Source of the DNA: Streptomyces venezuelae
GTDB taxonomy: Bacteria > Actinomycetota > Actinomycetes > Streptomycetales > Streptomycetaceae
Assembly: GCF_008642355.1 (NCBI RefSeq)
Contig: NZ_CP029193.1
Coordinates: 1,822,001 to 1,886,000 of the forward strand
Reading direction: 5' to 3'
DNA length: 64,000 nucleotides
Every line of letters begins with the position of its first letter. The first letter of the stretch is position 1. Shown one piece after another: positions 8,269 through 17,287 of the stretch. The notes below the pieces were generated by a model that ran no database searches, had not been told where the DNA came from, and saw only the letters and a list, made by a program, of their open reading frames with translations. The translations under genes were made by a program, and so were the position numbers.

Positions 8269-9192
8269 ATGCGAAACGAGCCCGTCGTCCAGATCCGCGA
8301 TCTGGTCAAGCGGTACGGCCCCAAGACCGCGGTGGACGGTCTCGACCTGACGGCGGGGGCCGGCATCACCGCCGTCCTCGGCCCCAACGGCGCGGGCAAG
8401 ACCACCACAATCGAGACCTGCGAGGGCTACCGCAGGCCGGACTCCGGCTCCGTCCGCGTACTCGGCCTCGACCCGGTCCGCGAGGCGGCGGCCCTGCGGC
8501 CCCGCGTCGGCGTGATGCTCCAGTCCGGCGGCGTCTACTCCGGCGCCCGCGCCGACGAGATGCTCCGCCACGTGGCCAGGCTCCACGCCCACCCGCTGGA
8601 CGTCGACGCGCTGATCGAGCGCCTCGGCCTCGGCAGCTGCGGCCGCACCACCTACCGGCGGCTCTCCGGCGGCCAGCAGCAGCGCCTGGCGCTCGCCATG
8701 GCCGTGGTCGGCAGGCCCGAGCTGGTCTTCCTCGACGAGCCGACCGCGGGCCTCGACCCGCAGGCCCGCCGGGCGACCTGGGAGCTCGTACGGGACCTGC
8801 GCCGCGACGGAGTCTCCGTCATCCTCACCACCCACCACATGGACGAGGCCGAGGAGCTCTCCGACGACGTCGCGATCGTCGACGCGGGCAAGGTCATCGC
8901 CCAGGGCAGCCCCGACGAGCTGTGCCGCGGCGGCGCCGAGAACACCCTGCGCTTCACCGGCCGCCCCGGCCTCGACGTCGGCTCGCTCCTCAAGGCCCTG
9001 CCCTCGGACTCCGCCGCCGCCGAACTCACCCCCGGCACCTACCGCGTCAGCGGCACGGTCGACCCGCAGCTGCTCGCCACGGTCACCTCGTGGTGCGCCC
9101 AGCACGGAGTCATGCCGGACCGCATCTCGGTCGAACGCCACACTCTGGAAGACGTCTTCCTGGAGCTCACGGGTAAGGAGCTGCGCGGATGA
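8269..9192 (+). CDS. ABC transporter ATP-binding protein (drug/lipid exporter type)
   Basis: A 307-residue ATPase starting MRNEPVVQIRDLVKRYG. Walker A GPNGAGKT is at residues 38-45. The signature LSGGQQQR, Walker B LVFLDEPTAGLDPQ and the H-loop TTHHMDEAEEL are all present. The CcmA/DrrA-like layout with a C-terminal accessory region fits an ABC-2 exporter ATPase. The neighbouring permease gene overlaps it by 4 bases (9189-9192), giving a two-gene transporter. The substrate cannot be told from sequence. An in-frame extension upstream crosses the acetyltransferase gene and was rejected. Confidence 0.93.
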   Translation: MRNEPVVQIRDLVKRYGPKTAVDGLDLTAGAGITAVLGPNGAGKTTTIETCEGYRRPDSGSVRVLGLDPVREAAALRPRVGVMLQSGGVYSGARADEMLRHVARLHAHPLDVDALIERLGLGSCGRTTYRRLSGGQQQRLALAMAVVGRPELVFLDEPTAGLDPQARRATWELVRDLRRDGVSVILTTHHMDEAEELSDDVAIVDAGKVIAQGSPDELCRGGAENTLRFTGRPGLDVGSLLKALPSDSAAAELTPGTYRVSGTVDPQLLATVTSWCAQHGVMPDRISVERHTLEDVFLELTGKELRG

Positions 9193-9977
9193 GCGCCGCC
9201 GGAACGTACACGCCGAAGCCGGGCGCCGCACCGCTCCCCCGCATGATCGCGGCGCAGGCGGCCCTGGAGACGAAGATGCTGCTGCGCAACGGCGAGCAGC
9301 TGCTCCTCACGGTCATCATCCCGACGCTCCTCCTCGTCCTGTTCAGCGCGGTCGACATCGTGACTGTGCCCACGGAAACTGCGGGCGGCAAGGGCGAGGC
9401 CGTGGACTTCCTCGCGCCGGGCATCCTCGCGCTCGCCGTGATGTCGACGGCGTTCACCGGGCAGGCCATCGCGACGGGCTTCGAGCGCCGGTACGGAGTG
9501 CTGAAGCGGCTCGGCGCGTCGCCGCTGCCGCGCTGGGGGCTGATGACGGCGAAGACACTGTCGGTGCTCGTCACCGAGGTCCTCCAGGTCGTGCTCGTCA
9601 CGGTCATCGCGTTCGCGCTCGGCTGGTCGCCGCACGGCAACCCGTTCGCCGTCCTGCTGCTCCTGGTGATCGGCACGGCCGCGTTCTCCGGGCTCGGCCT
9701 GCTGATGGCGGGCACGCTCAAGGCGGAGGCGACGCTGGCCGCCGCGAACCTCGTCTTCCTGCTGCTGCTCATGGGCGGCGGCGTGATCGTCCCGCTCGAC
9801 AAGTTCCCCGACGCGGCCCAGACGCTTCTCGGGCTGCTCCCCATCTCGGCGCTCTCGGACGGTCTGCGCGACGTCCTGCAGCACGGCGCGGGCATGCCGT
9901 GGGGGGATCTCGGGATCCTCGCGGTATGGGCGGTGCTGGGGCTCGGCGCGGCGGCGAAGTTCTTCCGCTGGGAGTGA
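9189..9977 (+). CDS. ABC-2 type transporter permease
   Basis: A 262-residue integral membrane protein with about six hydrophobic segments. It has the ABC-2 pattern: a first helix at LLLTVIIPTLLLVLFSAV, a central LAPGILALAVMSTAFTGQ and GFERRYGVLKRLGASPLPR coupling region, and a final LGILAVWAVLGLGAAAKF helix. It partners the ATPase encoded just upstream, whose stop codon its ATG overlaps. Together they would export a small hydrophobic compound. The substrate is unknown. Confidence 0.92.
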   Translation: MSAAGTYTPKPGAAPLPRMIAAQAALETKMLLRNGEQLLLTVIIPTLLLVLFSAVDIVTVPTETAGGKGEAVDFLAPGILALAVMSTAFTGQAIATGFERRYGVLKRLGASPLPRWGLMTAKTLSVLVTEVLQVVLVTVIAFALGWSPHGNPFAVLLLLVIGTAAFSGLGLLMAGTLKAEATLAAANLVFLLLLMGGGVIVPLDKFPDAAQTLLGLLPISALSDGLRDVLQHGAGMPWGDLGILAVWAVLGLGAAAKFFRWE

Positions 9978-10073
9978 GCGGCGGTGCGGGGCGAGCAGCG
10001 GGCGCCCGGCGTCATCGCGGTCACAGAAGCACCGCATACGTCCCCCTCGTGAAGCCGTGCACAAGCGGCCCCC

Positions 10074-10079
10074 TACGAT
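10074..10079 (+). promoter_or_regulatory. -10 hexamer TACGAT for ctaA
   Basis: TACGAT ends 7 bases before the GTG at 10087, so transcription should begin at the start codon and give a leaderless ctaA message. This also argues against the in-frame ATG at 10078, which overlaps the hexamer. Confidence 0.5.
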
Positions 10080-10086
10080 GGGGCCC

Positions 10087-11085
10087 GTGCCAAACGTGAC
10101 CCGAGCCGACATCGCTCAAGCCGTGCGGAACCCGCTCGCCTTCATCGCCGAGCGCTGGACCCCCACCCAGCGGACCGTCCAGCGGGCGGCCCTGATCTCC
10201 CTCGTCATGACGGTCCTCATCGTGGTGACGGGTGGCGCCGTCCGCCTGACCGGCTCGGGCCTCGGCTGCCCGACCTGGCCCAAGTGCACGGACGACTCGC
10301 TGACGGCCACCCACGAGATGGGCTTCCACGGAGTCATCGAGTTCGGCAACCGCCTGCTGACGTACGTGCTCTGCGCGGCCGTCGGCTGGGCCATCATCGC
10401 GGCCCGCTCGCAGAAGCCGATGCGGCGCAGCCTGACCCGGCTCGGCTGGGTGCAGTTCTGGCTGGTCATGGGCAACGCGGTGCTCGGCGGCATCGTCGTC
10501 CTCGTCGGCCTGAACCCGTACACCGTCGCGGCGCACTTCCTGCTCTCCTCCGCCCTGATCGCGGTCGCCGTCGTCATGTGGCAGCGGACACAGGAGGGCG
10601 ACGCGGAACCGCGGCCGCTGGTCGGCAAGGCCGTGGCGCAGCTCGTGTGGTTCCTGGTCGCGGCGTCCGTGCTGCTCATCGCGGTGGGCACCGTCGTGAC
10701 GGGTGCCGGACCGCACGCGGGTGACTCCAGCGACGTGCCGCGGATGGGCGTCGACTGGGAGGCGGTCGCCAAGCTCCACGCGGTCCTCGCGTGGATCGTG
10801 GTGACGCTGACGTTCGCCCTCTGGTTCGTCCTGAAGGCCGTCGACGCGCCCCCGGGCCCGCTGACCCGCACCCGCCAGCTGTTCCTGATCCTGCTCTCGC
10901 AGGGCGCGATCGGTTACGTCCAGTACTTCACGGACCTGCCGGAGCTCCTCGTCGGCCTGCACATGCTCGGTTCGTGCGTCGTGTGGATCGCGGTGATGCG
11001 CGTCCTGCTCTCGCTGCGGGAGCGCCCGCTCACCACGGCCGACCTGCCCGCCCAGGCCGACGACTCACGCCTCTCGGCCGTCTGA
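10087..11085 (+). CDS. ctaA: Heme A synthase (CtaA/COX15)
   Basis: A 332-residue polytopic membrane protein that oxidises the C8 methyl group of heme O to form heme A for cytochrome c oxidase. Family markers include VVVTGGAVRLTGSGLGCPTWPKC near the first helix, EFGNRL with a heme-ligand histidine just before (HEMGFHGVIEFGNR), and a later HAVLAW segment. The GTG at 10087 was chosen because a -10 hexamer lies exactly 7 bases upstream. ctaB, which makes its substrate heme O, lies nearby on the opposite strand. The last 21 bases overlap the convergent amidohydrolase gene. Confidence 0.93.
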   Translation: MPNVTRADIAQAVRNPLAFIAERWTPTQRTVQRAALISLVMTVLIVVTGGAVRLTGSGLGCPTWPKCTDDSLTATHEMGFHGVIEFGNRLLTYVLCAAVGWAIIAARSQKPMRRSLTRLGWVQFWLVMGNAVLGGIVVLVGLNPYTVAAHFLLSSALIAVAVVMWQRTQEGDAEPRPLVGKAVAQLVWFLVAASVLLIAVGTVVTGAGPHAGDSSDVPRMGVDWEAVAKLHAVLAWIVVTLTFALWFVLKAVDAPPGPLTRTRQLFLILLSQGAIGYVQYFTDLPELLVGLHMLGSCVVWIAVMRVLLSLRERPLTTADLPAQADDSRLSAV

Positions 11086-12186
11086 GAGGCGCTGCCCCGG
11101 CCCGTCCGGCAGCCCGTAGACCCGCCGCGCGTTGCCCGCGGCGATGAGGCCCGCCACGCGCTGCGCGTCGCCGAGCGACCAGGCGCCCTCGGCGACCCAG
11201 GTGCCGAGCACCCGTCCGAGGGCCTCCCTGAACAGCTGTGCCCCGACGACGTGCAGTTCGGGCAGGCCGTGTGCGCCGCTGGAGAACAGCAGCTTGCCGA
11301 ATGGCGCGAGTTCCAGGATCTCGGCGAGCACGGCCGCCGCGCGGGCCCCGGTGCGCACCAGCGCGGGGCCCAGATCCGCGTACACGTGCGGGAAGACGGC
11401 CGCCAGGTGCGCGGCGCTGCGGTGGTACGGATAGCCGTGCAGCAGCACCAGATCGGTGCCGAGCCCGGCAGTGGCCCGCGCGAACTCGCCGAAGTACGTC
11501 TGCGGGTCCCCGGCGCCCGCGTGCAGTTGGAGGGGCCGTCCCGAGGCCACCGCGATCCACAGCAGGTGCCGCAGCAGCACCGGGTCGGTGAGCACCCCGC
11601 CGACCTGCCGGCCCGCCAGCCAGCGCTCCACCGCGCCCCGCACCTCGCCGGGCCCCGGCGGCTCCGGGGCGAGGGCGAGCGGGTGCCGTACGCCCGCGAC
11701 CGAGGTGAAGGCGACGGCTCCGGCGGAGGCCGCGTGCACGGACTCGGCGAGGTTGGCGAGGAACGAGTCGGCGGTGCCCGAGGTGTCCGCGACCTGTTCG
11801 GCCAGTAATTCCAGGCGGACGATCTCGCGCGCGTCGGCGTCGCCGGTGGACGCCATCTCGCCGGGCCCCGTGAGGTCCCCGGGAAGGCCCGTGTCGACGA
11901 GGTACGTGGTGATGCCGCTGCCGCGCAGGAGGCGCCGCCCCGACTCCAGGACGCCCAGTTCGCGGCGGCGGGCGAGATAGCGGGCCGGCGGGCAGTGCGG
12001 TTCGATGCCGAGCAGTGGCGGGCACCAGCGGCGCACCGCGAAGCCGGTCTGGGTGTCGAAGAAGGTGGTGCCGGGGGCGGGCGGCCCCCCGCCCCGGCCG
12101 AGGTGGGCCTCGAAGGTGCCGAGCCCCAGCTCCGTGCGGAGGACGCCATGGCAGTACTGGTCCACCAGGGACGGCGTTTCGATCAT
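11065..12186 (-). CDS. Amidohydrolase-family (TIM-barrel) protein
   Basis: A 373-residue protein resembling the amidohydrolase-2 group, including the hydrolase-like domain of FluG-type proteins. Its N-terminus reads SLVDQYCHGVL, where the usual metal-binding D-x-H-x-H would stand, so one histidine is replaced. Later conserved elements are LQLHAGAGDPQTYF, LVLLHGYPYHR, VYADLGPA and LLFSSGAHGLPEL, consistent with barrel-strand ligands. The substrate is unknown. It is convergent with ctaA and overlaps it by 21 bases. The fold is fairly sure; whether it is a hydrolase with a full metal site is not. Confidence 0.7.
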   Translation of the reverse strand: MIETPSLVDQYCHGVLRTELGLGTFEAHLGRGGGPPAPGTTFFDTQTGFAVRRWCPPLLGIEPHCPPARYLARRRELGVLESGRRLLRGSGITTYLVDTGLPGDLTGPGEMASTGDADAREIVRLELLAEQVADTSGTADSFLANLAESVHAASAGAVAFTSVAGVRHPLALAPEPPGPGEVRGAVERWLAGRQVGGVLTDPVLLRHLLWIAVASGRPLQLHAGAGDPQTYFGEFARATAGLGTDLVLLHGYPYHRSAAHLAAVFPHVYADLGPALVRTGARAAAVLAEILELAPFGKLLFSSGAHGLPELHVVGAQLFREALGRVLGTWVAEGAWSLGDAQRVAGLIAAGNARRVYGLPDGPGQRLSDGREA

Positions 12187-12287
12187 CCGGACTCCCGATC
12201 GGCGGACCTTGCTTCTACGGTCCTAACGGGTGAGCCGGGTGTCAGGTGTTGCTTTCGGCGCGTATCGGCGCAAGCCGTTGCGGGCCG

Positions 12288-12635
12288 TCAGCCGTTGCTG
12301 GGGCCGCCGACCTGGATGCCGGCCATGCGCGTCCATTCGTAGGGTCCGGTCTTCACCTTGGCGGCGAATTCCCCGGCGAACTCCTCGTGCACGGTGATCC
12401 CGGCCTTCTCCACGGCGCTCTGCGCGACGGCGTAGGTGGGCGCGACCAGGTCGCCCCAGCCGCCGTCCGCACCGACGAGCACGATCCGGGTGCCCTCGTG
12501 CCCGATGTACGCGATCTGCCCCTCGGCGCCGCCGTGGGCCTGCGCGAAGGCGCCGATCTCCTTGGCCAGCCGGGCGGCCTTCCGCTCGGCACGAGCGGCC
12601 TGCTTGCTGTCCTCAACCTGCTGGATCTCTGCCAT
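12288..12635 (-). CDS. Conserved small actinobacterial protein of unknown function
   Basis: A 115-residue soluble protein. The first 30 or so residues are a charged, probably helical stretch rich in Ala, Lys and Arg. The rest is a compact segment with EGQIAYIGHEGTRIVLVGADGGWGDLV and the C-terminal KTGPYEWTRMAGIQVGG. I do not recognise a named family, but the balanced composition and codon bias look like a genuine gene. It lies between the amidohydrolase gene and ctaB on the same strand, 33 bases from ctaB. A short dyad (gctacc-gac-ggtagc) sits in that gap. No function is proposed. Confidence 0.75.
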   Translation of the reverse strand: MAEIQQVEDSKQAARAERKAARLAKEIGAFAQAHGGAEGQIAYIGHEGTRIVLVGADGGWGDLVAPTYAVAQSAVEKAGITVHEEFAGEFAAKVKTGPYEWTRMAGIQVGGPSNG

Positions 12636-12668
12636 GGCCAGGATGCTACCGACGGGTAGCCATCTTGA

Positions 12669-13616
12669 CTAGCGCAGGAAGGGGTCCACCGCGACGGCCA
12701 CGAAGAGCAGCGACACGTAGGTGATCGACCAGTGGAAGAGGCGCATCTCCTTGAGCTTGCCGCCCGTGACCTCGGCCTTGGCGCGGTTCTGCAGCCCGTG
12801 CGCCTCCCACAGCCACCAGCCGCCGGTCACCAGCGCGACCGCGGTGTAGAACCAGCCGGTGTAGCCGAGGGGCTGGAGCAGCAGCGAGACGGCGACCATG
12901 ACCCAGCTGTAGAGGACGATCTGGCGGGCGACCACCTTGTTGGAGGCGATGACCGGCAGCATCGGCACGCCGACGCGGGCGTAGTCGTCCTTGACCTTCA
13001 TGGAGAGCGGCCAGTAGTGCGGCGGCGTCCAGAAGAACATCACCATGAAGAGGACGATCGGTGCCCACGACATGGAGTTGGTGACCGAGGACCAGCCGAT
13101 GAGGACCGGCAGGCAGCCCGCGATGCCGCCCCAGACGATGTTCTGCGAGGTCCGGCGCTTCAGGATCATCGTGTAGACGACCACGTAGAAGAGCAGGGCG
13201 CCGAGCGACAGCCAGGCGGAGAGCCAGTTGACCGCGAGGCCGAAGAGCAGCGTCGAGACGACCGCGAGGGTGATGCCGAAGACGAGGCACTCGCGGGGGC
13301 TGACCATGCCGGTCACGAGCGGCCGCTGCGACGTGCGGTCCATCAGCGCGTCGATGTCGCGGTCGATGTACATGTTGAGGGCGTTTGCGCCCCCCGCGGA
13401 GAGGTACCCGCCCAGACAGGTCACGAAGACCAGCCACAGGTCGGGCACGCCCTGCTCGGCGAGGAACATCACCGGAACGGTGGTGATGAGCAGAAGCTCG
13501 ATGATCCGCGGCTTGGTCAGCGCCACGAACGCCTTGACACGAGCCCCGAACGGCCGATGGCTCGGGCTAAGGTCCGTCCCGGAAACCCCCGCTGGACGGG
13601 ATTCAACGGCCGTCAC
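12669..13616 (-). CDS. ctaB: Protoheme IX farnesyltransferase (heme O synthase)
   Basis: A polytopic prenyltransferase of the UbiA superfamily that farnesylates heme B to heme O. The substrate and Mg-binding motif is [23 protein letters not shown], followed by about nine hydrophobic helices. I place the start at GTG 13614-13616 because AGGGG lies 5 bases upstream. An ATG at 13635-13637 and another GTG at 13620-13622 are in frame but lack a good ribosome-binding site. The product is about 315 residues, normal for the family. It works with CtaA encoded nearby. The gene is divergent from the transketolase operon. Confidence 0.92.
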   Translation of the reverse strand: MTAVESRPAGVSGTDLSPSHRPFGARVKAFVALTKPRIIELLLITTVPVMFLAEQGVPDLWLVFVTCLGGYLSAGGANALNMYIDRDIDALMDRTSQRPLVTGMVSPRECLVFGITLAVVSTLLFGLAVNWLSAWLSLGALLFYVVVYTMILKRRTSQNIVWGGIAGCLPVLIGWSSVTNSMSWAPIVLFMVMFFWTPPHYWPLSMKVKDDYARVGVPMLPVIASNKVVARQIVLYSWVMVAVSLLLQPLGYTGWFYTAVALVTGGWWLWEAHGLQNRAKAEVTGGKLKEMRLFHWSITYVSLLFVAVAVDPFLR

Positions 13617-14040
13617 GCACACCCCTGACAGAGACATCCCAGCAGGCCGACCAGCACCTTCTGACATGAAGATCCGGTAAAGCCCGCGCGTACCACGCCA
13701 CTGTAGACGTTGCCCATACCTCGCCCTTCGCGGGGGTGGGTTCGTGTTGGGCGGCCGGCCGAACGGCGTCCGGGGCGGACCGGGTCGCCACATGAGCGGA
13801 ACCGTGCGTTCATTGAGCGGACAAATGGGCGATACCTATGGCCTTTTGAGCGGACATATGAGCGAGCCCGTATTCACTTGCGGAATGCCTCCGCTTTCCT
13901 TTCGGGAGGCGCATCCTCGCATGTCGCTGCAGTCTGGAATGACTCGAAAAAATGAGCGTTCTAGCAGCGGTAGGCTCGACAACGGCCGGTGGGATCTACG
14001 CCGCCGGCATTCGACATGTGGAGAGGAGCCCTGACTCAGG
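13617..14040. promoter_or_regulatory. Divergent ctaB / tkt intergenic region with phased TGAGCG repeats
   Basis: This 424-base gap holds no credible gene. It contains direct repeats of TGAGCGGA(CA) at 13793, 13814 and 13847 and related TGAGCG copies at 13859 and 13953. Start-to-start steps are 21, 33, 12 and 94 bases, close to whole helical turns, so a factor could bind them on one DNA face. A possible promoter for tkt is TTGAGC (13813-13818) and TATGGC 18 bases further. The region must carry both the ctaB and tkt promoters. Confidence 0.5.
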
Positions 14041-16128
14041 GTGAGCACCAAGCCGACCACCACAGACCTCGAGTGGACCGAACTGGACCAGCGGGCCGTT
14101 GACACCGCCCGCGTCCTGGCCATGGACTCCGTACAGAAGGTCGGCAACGGCCATCCCGGTACGGCCATGAGCCTCGCGCCCGCCGCGTACACCCTTTTCC
14201 AGAAGGTGATGCGCCACGACCCCGCGGACGCCGACTGGACCGGCCGCGACCGGTTCGTCCTCTCTGCGGGCCACTCGTCCCTGACCCTCTACATCCAGCT
14301 GTACCTGGCCGGTTTCGGCCTGGAGCTGGATGACCTGAAGGCCTTCCGCACCTGGGGCTCGAAGACCCCGGGCCACCCGGAGTACGGCCACACGGTGGGC
14401 GTGGAGACGACCACGGGCCCGCTGGGCCAGGGCGTCGCCAACGCCGTGGGCATGGCGATGGCCGCCCGCTACGAGCGCGGCCTGTTCGACCCGGAGACGA
14501 CCGACGGCTCGTCCCCGTTCGACCACTACGTGTACGCCATCGCCGGTGACGGCTGCCTCCAGGAGGGCATCTCCGGCGAGGCCTCGTCGCTGGCCGGGCA
14601 CCAGAAGCTCGGCAACCTGATCCTGCTGTGGGACGACAACCACATCTCGATCGAGGGCGACACCGAGACCGCCGTTTCCGAGGACACCCTCAAGCGGTAC
14701 GAGGCGTACGGCTGGCACGTCCAGCGCGTGGCCCCCAAGGAGGACGGCGACCTCGACCCCGCCGCGCTCTACGCCGCGATCGAGGCCGCCAAGGCCGAGA
14801 CCGAGCGCCCCTCCTTCATCGCGATGCGCTCGATCATCGCCTGGCCCGCCCCGAACGCGCAGAACACCGAGGCCGCGCACGGCTCGGCGCTCGGCGAGGA
14901 GGAGGTGGCCGCCACCAAGCGCGTCCTCGGCTTCGACCCGGAGCAGACCTTCGAGGTCTCCGACGAGGTCCTCGCGCACACCCGCAAGGCGCTCGACCGC
15001 GGCCGCGAGGCCAAGGCCGAGTGGGAGAAGGGCTTCGCCGCCTGGCGCACCGCCGACTCCGAGCGCGCCGCGGAGTTCGACCGCATCGCCAAGGGCGAGC
15101 TGCCCGAGGGCTGGGAGGAGAAGCTCCCGGAGTTCGAGACCGGCAAGGCCGTCGCCACGCGCGCCGCCTCCGGCAAGGTCCTCCAGGCGCTCGGCGCGGT
15201 CATCCCCGAGCTGTGGGGCGGCTCCGCCGACCTCGCGGGCTCGAACAACACGACGATCGACAAGACGTCGTCGTTCCTGCCGAAGGGCAACCCGCTGCCG
15301 GAGGCCGACCCGTACGGCCGCACGATCCACTACGGCATCCGCGAGCACTCCATGGCCGCGGAGATGAACGGCATCGCGCTGCACGGCAACACGCGCATCT
15401 ACGGCGGCACCTTCCTGGTGTTCTCCGACTACATGCGCAACGCCGTGCGTCTGTCCGCGCTGATGCACCTGCCGGTGACGTACGTGTGGACGCACGACTC
15501 CATCGGCCTCGGCGAGGACGGCCCGACCCACCAGCCGGTCGAGCACCTGGCCTCGCTGCGCGCCATCCCGGGCCTGAACATCGTGCGCCCGGCCGACGCG
15601 AACGAGACGGCCATCGCGTGGCGCGAGATCCTCAAGCGCTACACCAAGGAGTTCGGCAAGGGCGCCCCGCACGGCCTCGCGCTGACCCGCCAGGGCGTGC
15701 CGACGTACGAGCGCAACGAGGACGCCGCCAAGGGTGGCTACGTCCTGTTCGAGGCCGAGGGCGGCTCGCCCGAGGTCGTGCTCATCGGCACCGGCTCCGA
15801 GGTCCAGCTCGCCGTCGAGGCGCGCGAGCAGCTGCAGGCCGCCGGCGTCCCGACGCGTGTCGTCTCGATGCCGTCCGTCGAGTGGTTCGAGGAGCAGGAC
15901 CAGGGGTACCGGGACTCGGTGCTGCCGCCGTCGGTCAAGGCGCGCGTGGCGGTCGAGGCGGGCATCGGCCTGACCTGGCACCGCTTCGTGGGTGACGCCG
16001 GACGCATCGTCTCGCTGGAGCACTTCGGTGCTTCCGCGGACGCCAAGGTGCTGTTCCGCGAGTTCGGTTTCACCGCTGACGCGGTGGCCGAGGCGGCGCG
16101 GGAATCGATCGCCGCCGCTCAGCGCTGA
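14041..16128 (+). CDS. tkt: Transketolase
   Basis: A 695-residue thiamine-diphosphate enzyme moving two-carbon units in the non-oxidative pentose phosphate pathway. Visible marks are GHSSLTLY near residue 78, the ThDP/Mg segment [13 protein letters not shown]...WDDN, and the transketolase signature in the central domain ([36 protein letters not shown]). It starts with GTG at 14041; GAGGAG lies 12 bases upstream, a slightly long spacing. It leads the operon tkt-tal-zwf-opcA-pgl. The upstream region holds phased repeats likely to matter for control. Confidence 0.96.
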   Translation: MSTKPTTTDLEWTELDQRAVDTARVLAMDSVQKVGNGHPGTAMSLAPAAYTLFQKVMRHDPADADWTGRDRFVLSAGHSSLTLYIQLYLAGFGLELDDLKAFRTWGSKTPGHPEYGHTVGVETTTGPLGQGVANAVGMAMAARYERGLFDPETTDGSSPFDHYVYAIAGDGCLQEGISGEASSLAGHQKLGNLILLWDDNHISIEGDTETAVSEDTLKRYEAYGWHVQRVAPKEDGDLDPAALYAAIEAAKAETERPSFIAMRSIIAWPAPNAQNTEAAHGSALGEEEVAATKRVLGFDPEQTFEVSDEVLAHTRKALDRGREAKAEWEKGFAAWRTADSERAAEFDRIAKGELPEGWEEKLPEFETGKAVATRAASGKVLQALGAVIPELWGGSADLAGSNNTTIDKTSSFLPKGNPLPEADPYGRTIHYGIREHSMAAEMNGIALHGNTRIYGGTFLVFSDYMRNAVRLSALMHLPVTYVWTHDSIGLGEDGPTHQPVEHLASLRAIPGLNIVRPADANETAIAWREILKRYTKEFGKGAPHGLALTRQGVPTYERNEDAAKGGYVLFEAEGGSPEVVLIGTGSEVQLAVEAREQLQAAGVPTRVVSMPSVEWFEEQDQGYRDSVLPPSVKARVAVEAGIGLTWHRFVGDAGRIVSLEHFGASADAKVLFREFGFTADAVAEAARESIAAAQR

Positions 16129-16162
16129 CGCCCATATACGACCAAGTAGGAGATGTAATTCC

Positions 16163-17281
16163 ATGACAGACGCACTCAAGCGCCTTTCAGAAGAAGGCGT
16201 CGCGATCTGGCTGGACGACCTGTCGCGCAAGCGGATCACGTCCGGCAACCTCGCCGAGCTGATCGACCAGCAGCACGTCGTGGGCGTCACGACCAACCCC
16301 TCGATCTTCCAGAAGGCGATCTCGCAGGGCGACGGTTACGACCAGCAGCTCTCGGACCTCGCCGCCCGCGGGGTCACCGTCGAAGAGGCCATCCGCATGA
16401 TCACGACGGCGGACGTCCGGGACGCCGCCGACATCCTGCGCCCCGTCTTCGACGCCACCGACGGCCAGGACGGCCGGGTGTCGATCGAGGTCGACCCGCG
16501 GCTCGCGCACAACACCAAGTCGACGGTCGCCGAGGCCAAGCAGCTCGCCTGGCTGGTGGACCGGCCGAACGCGCTCATCAAGATCCCGGCCACCAAGGCG
16601 GGCATCCCGGCGATCACCGAGGTCATCGGCCTCGGCATCAGCGTCAACGTCACGCTGATCTTCTCGCTGGAGCGCTACCGCATGGTGATGGACGCGTACC
16701 TGGCGGGCCTGGAGAAGGCCAAGGAGCGCGGCCTGGACCTGTCGAAGATCCACTCCGTGGCGTCCTTCTTCGTGTCCCGCGTGGACACCGAGATCGACAA
16801 GCGCCTGGACGGCATCGGCACGGACGAGGCCAAGGCCCTCAAGGGCAAGGCCGCGCTGGCCAACGCCCGTCTCGCGTACGAGGCGTACGAGGAGGTCTTC
16901 TCCTCGGACCGCTGGGCCGCCCTGGACAAGGCGCAGGCCAACAAGCAGCGTCCGCTGTGGGCCTCGACCGGCGTCAAGGACCCCGCGTACAAGGACACCC
17001 TGTACGTGGACGACCTCGTCGCGCCGAACACGGTGAACACGATGCCCGAGGCGACCCTGGAGGCCACGGCCGACCACGGCCGGATCACGGGCAACACCAT
17101 CGCGGGCACGTACGACCAGGCGCGCGCCGAGATCGCCGCCGTGGAGAAGCTGGGCATCAGCTACGACGAGGTCGTGCAGCTCCTCGAGGACGAGGGCATC
17201 GAGAAGTTCGAGGCGTCCTGGACCGACCTGCTCAAGTCCACCGAGGCCGAGCTCCAGCGCCTCGCTCCCGCGAAGGGCTGA
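16163..17281 (+). CDS. tal: Transaldolase (actinobacterial TalB-like, 372 aa)
   Basis: The protein starts [20 protein letters not shown] at ATG 16163 with AGGAG 10 bases upstream. It transfers a dihydroxyacetone unit between sugar phosphates. The Schiff-base lysine lies in [12 protein letters not shown], and the family opening [13 protein letters not shown] is present. The 372-residue length is the long actinobacterial class. It lies 34 bases after tkt and 6 bases before zwf, so it is the second gene of the pentose phosphate operon. Confidence 0.96.
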   Translation: MTDALKRLSEEGVAIWLDDLSRKRITSGNLAELIDQQHVVGVTTNPSIFQKAISQGDGYDQQLSDLAARGVTVEEAIRMITTADVRDAADILRPVFDATDGQDGRVSIEVDPRLAHNTKSTVAEAKQLAWLVDRPNALIKIPATKAGIPAITEVIGLGISVNVTLIFSLERYRMVMDAYLAGLEKAKERGLDLSKIHSVASFFVSRVDTEIDKRLDGIGTDEAKALKGKAALANARLAYEAYEEVFSSDRWAALDKAQANKQRPLWASTGVKDPAYKDTLYVDDLVAPNTVNTMPEATLEATADHGRITGNTIAGTYDQARAEIAAVEKLGISYDEVVQLLEDEGIEKFEASWTDLLKSTEAELQRLAPAKG

Positions 17282-17287
17282 CCCACT

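Noticed and set aside
12640..12662. Short dyad gctacc-gac-ggtagc as a ctaB terminator
   Set aside because: Only a 6-bp stem, and it lies next to the start codon of the following gene; too weak to call as a terminator or an operator.
13996..16296. Long open frame (766 codons) on the minus strand opposite transketolase
   Set aside because: It is an antisense shadow created by GC-rich third positions of tkt. Its translation is low-complexity (Gly/Val/Arg/Leu) with no recognisable domain.
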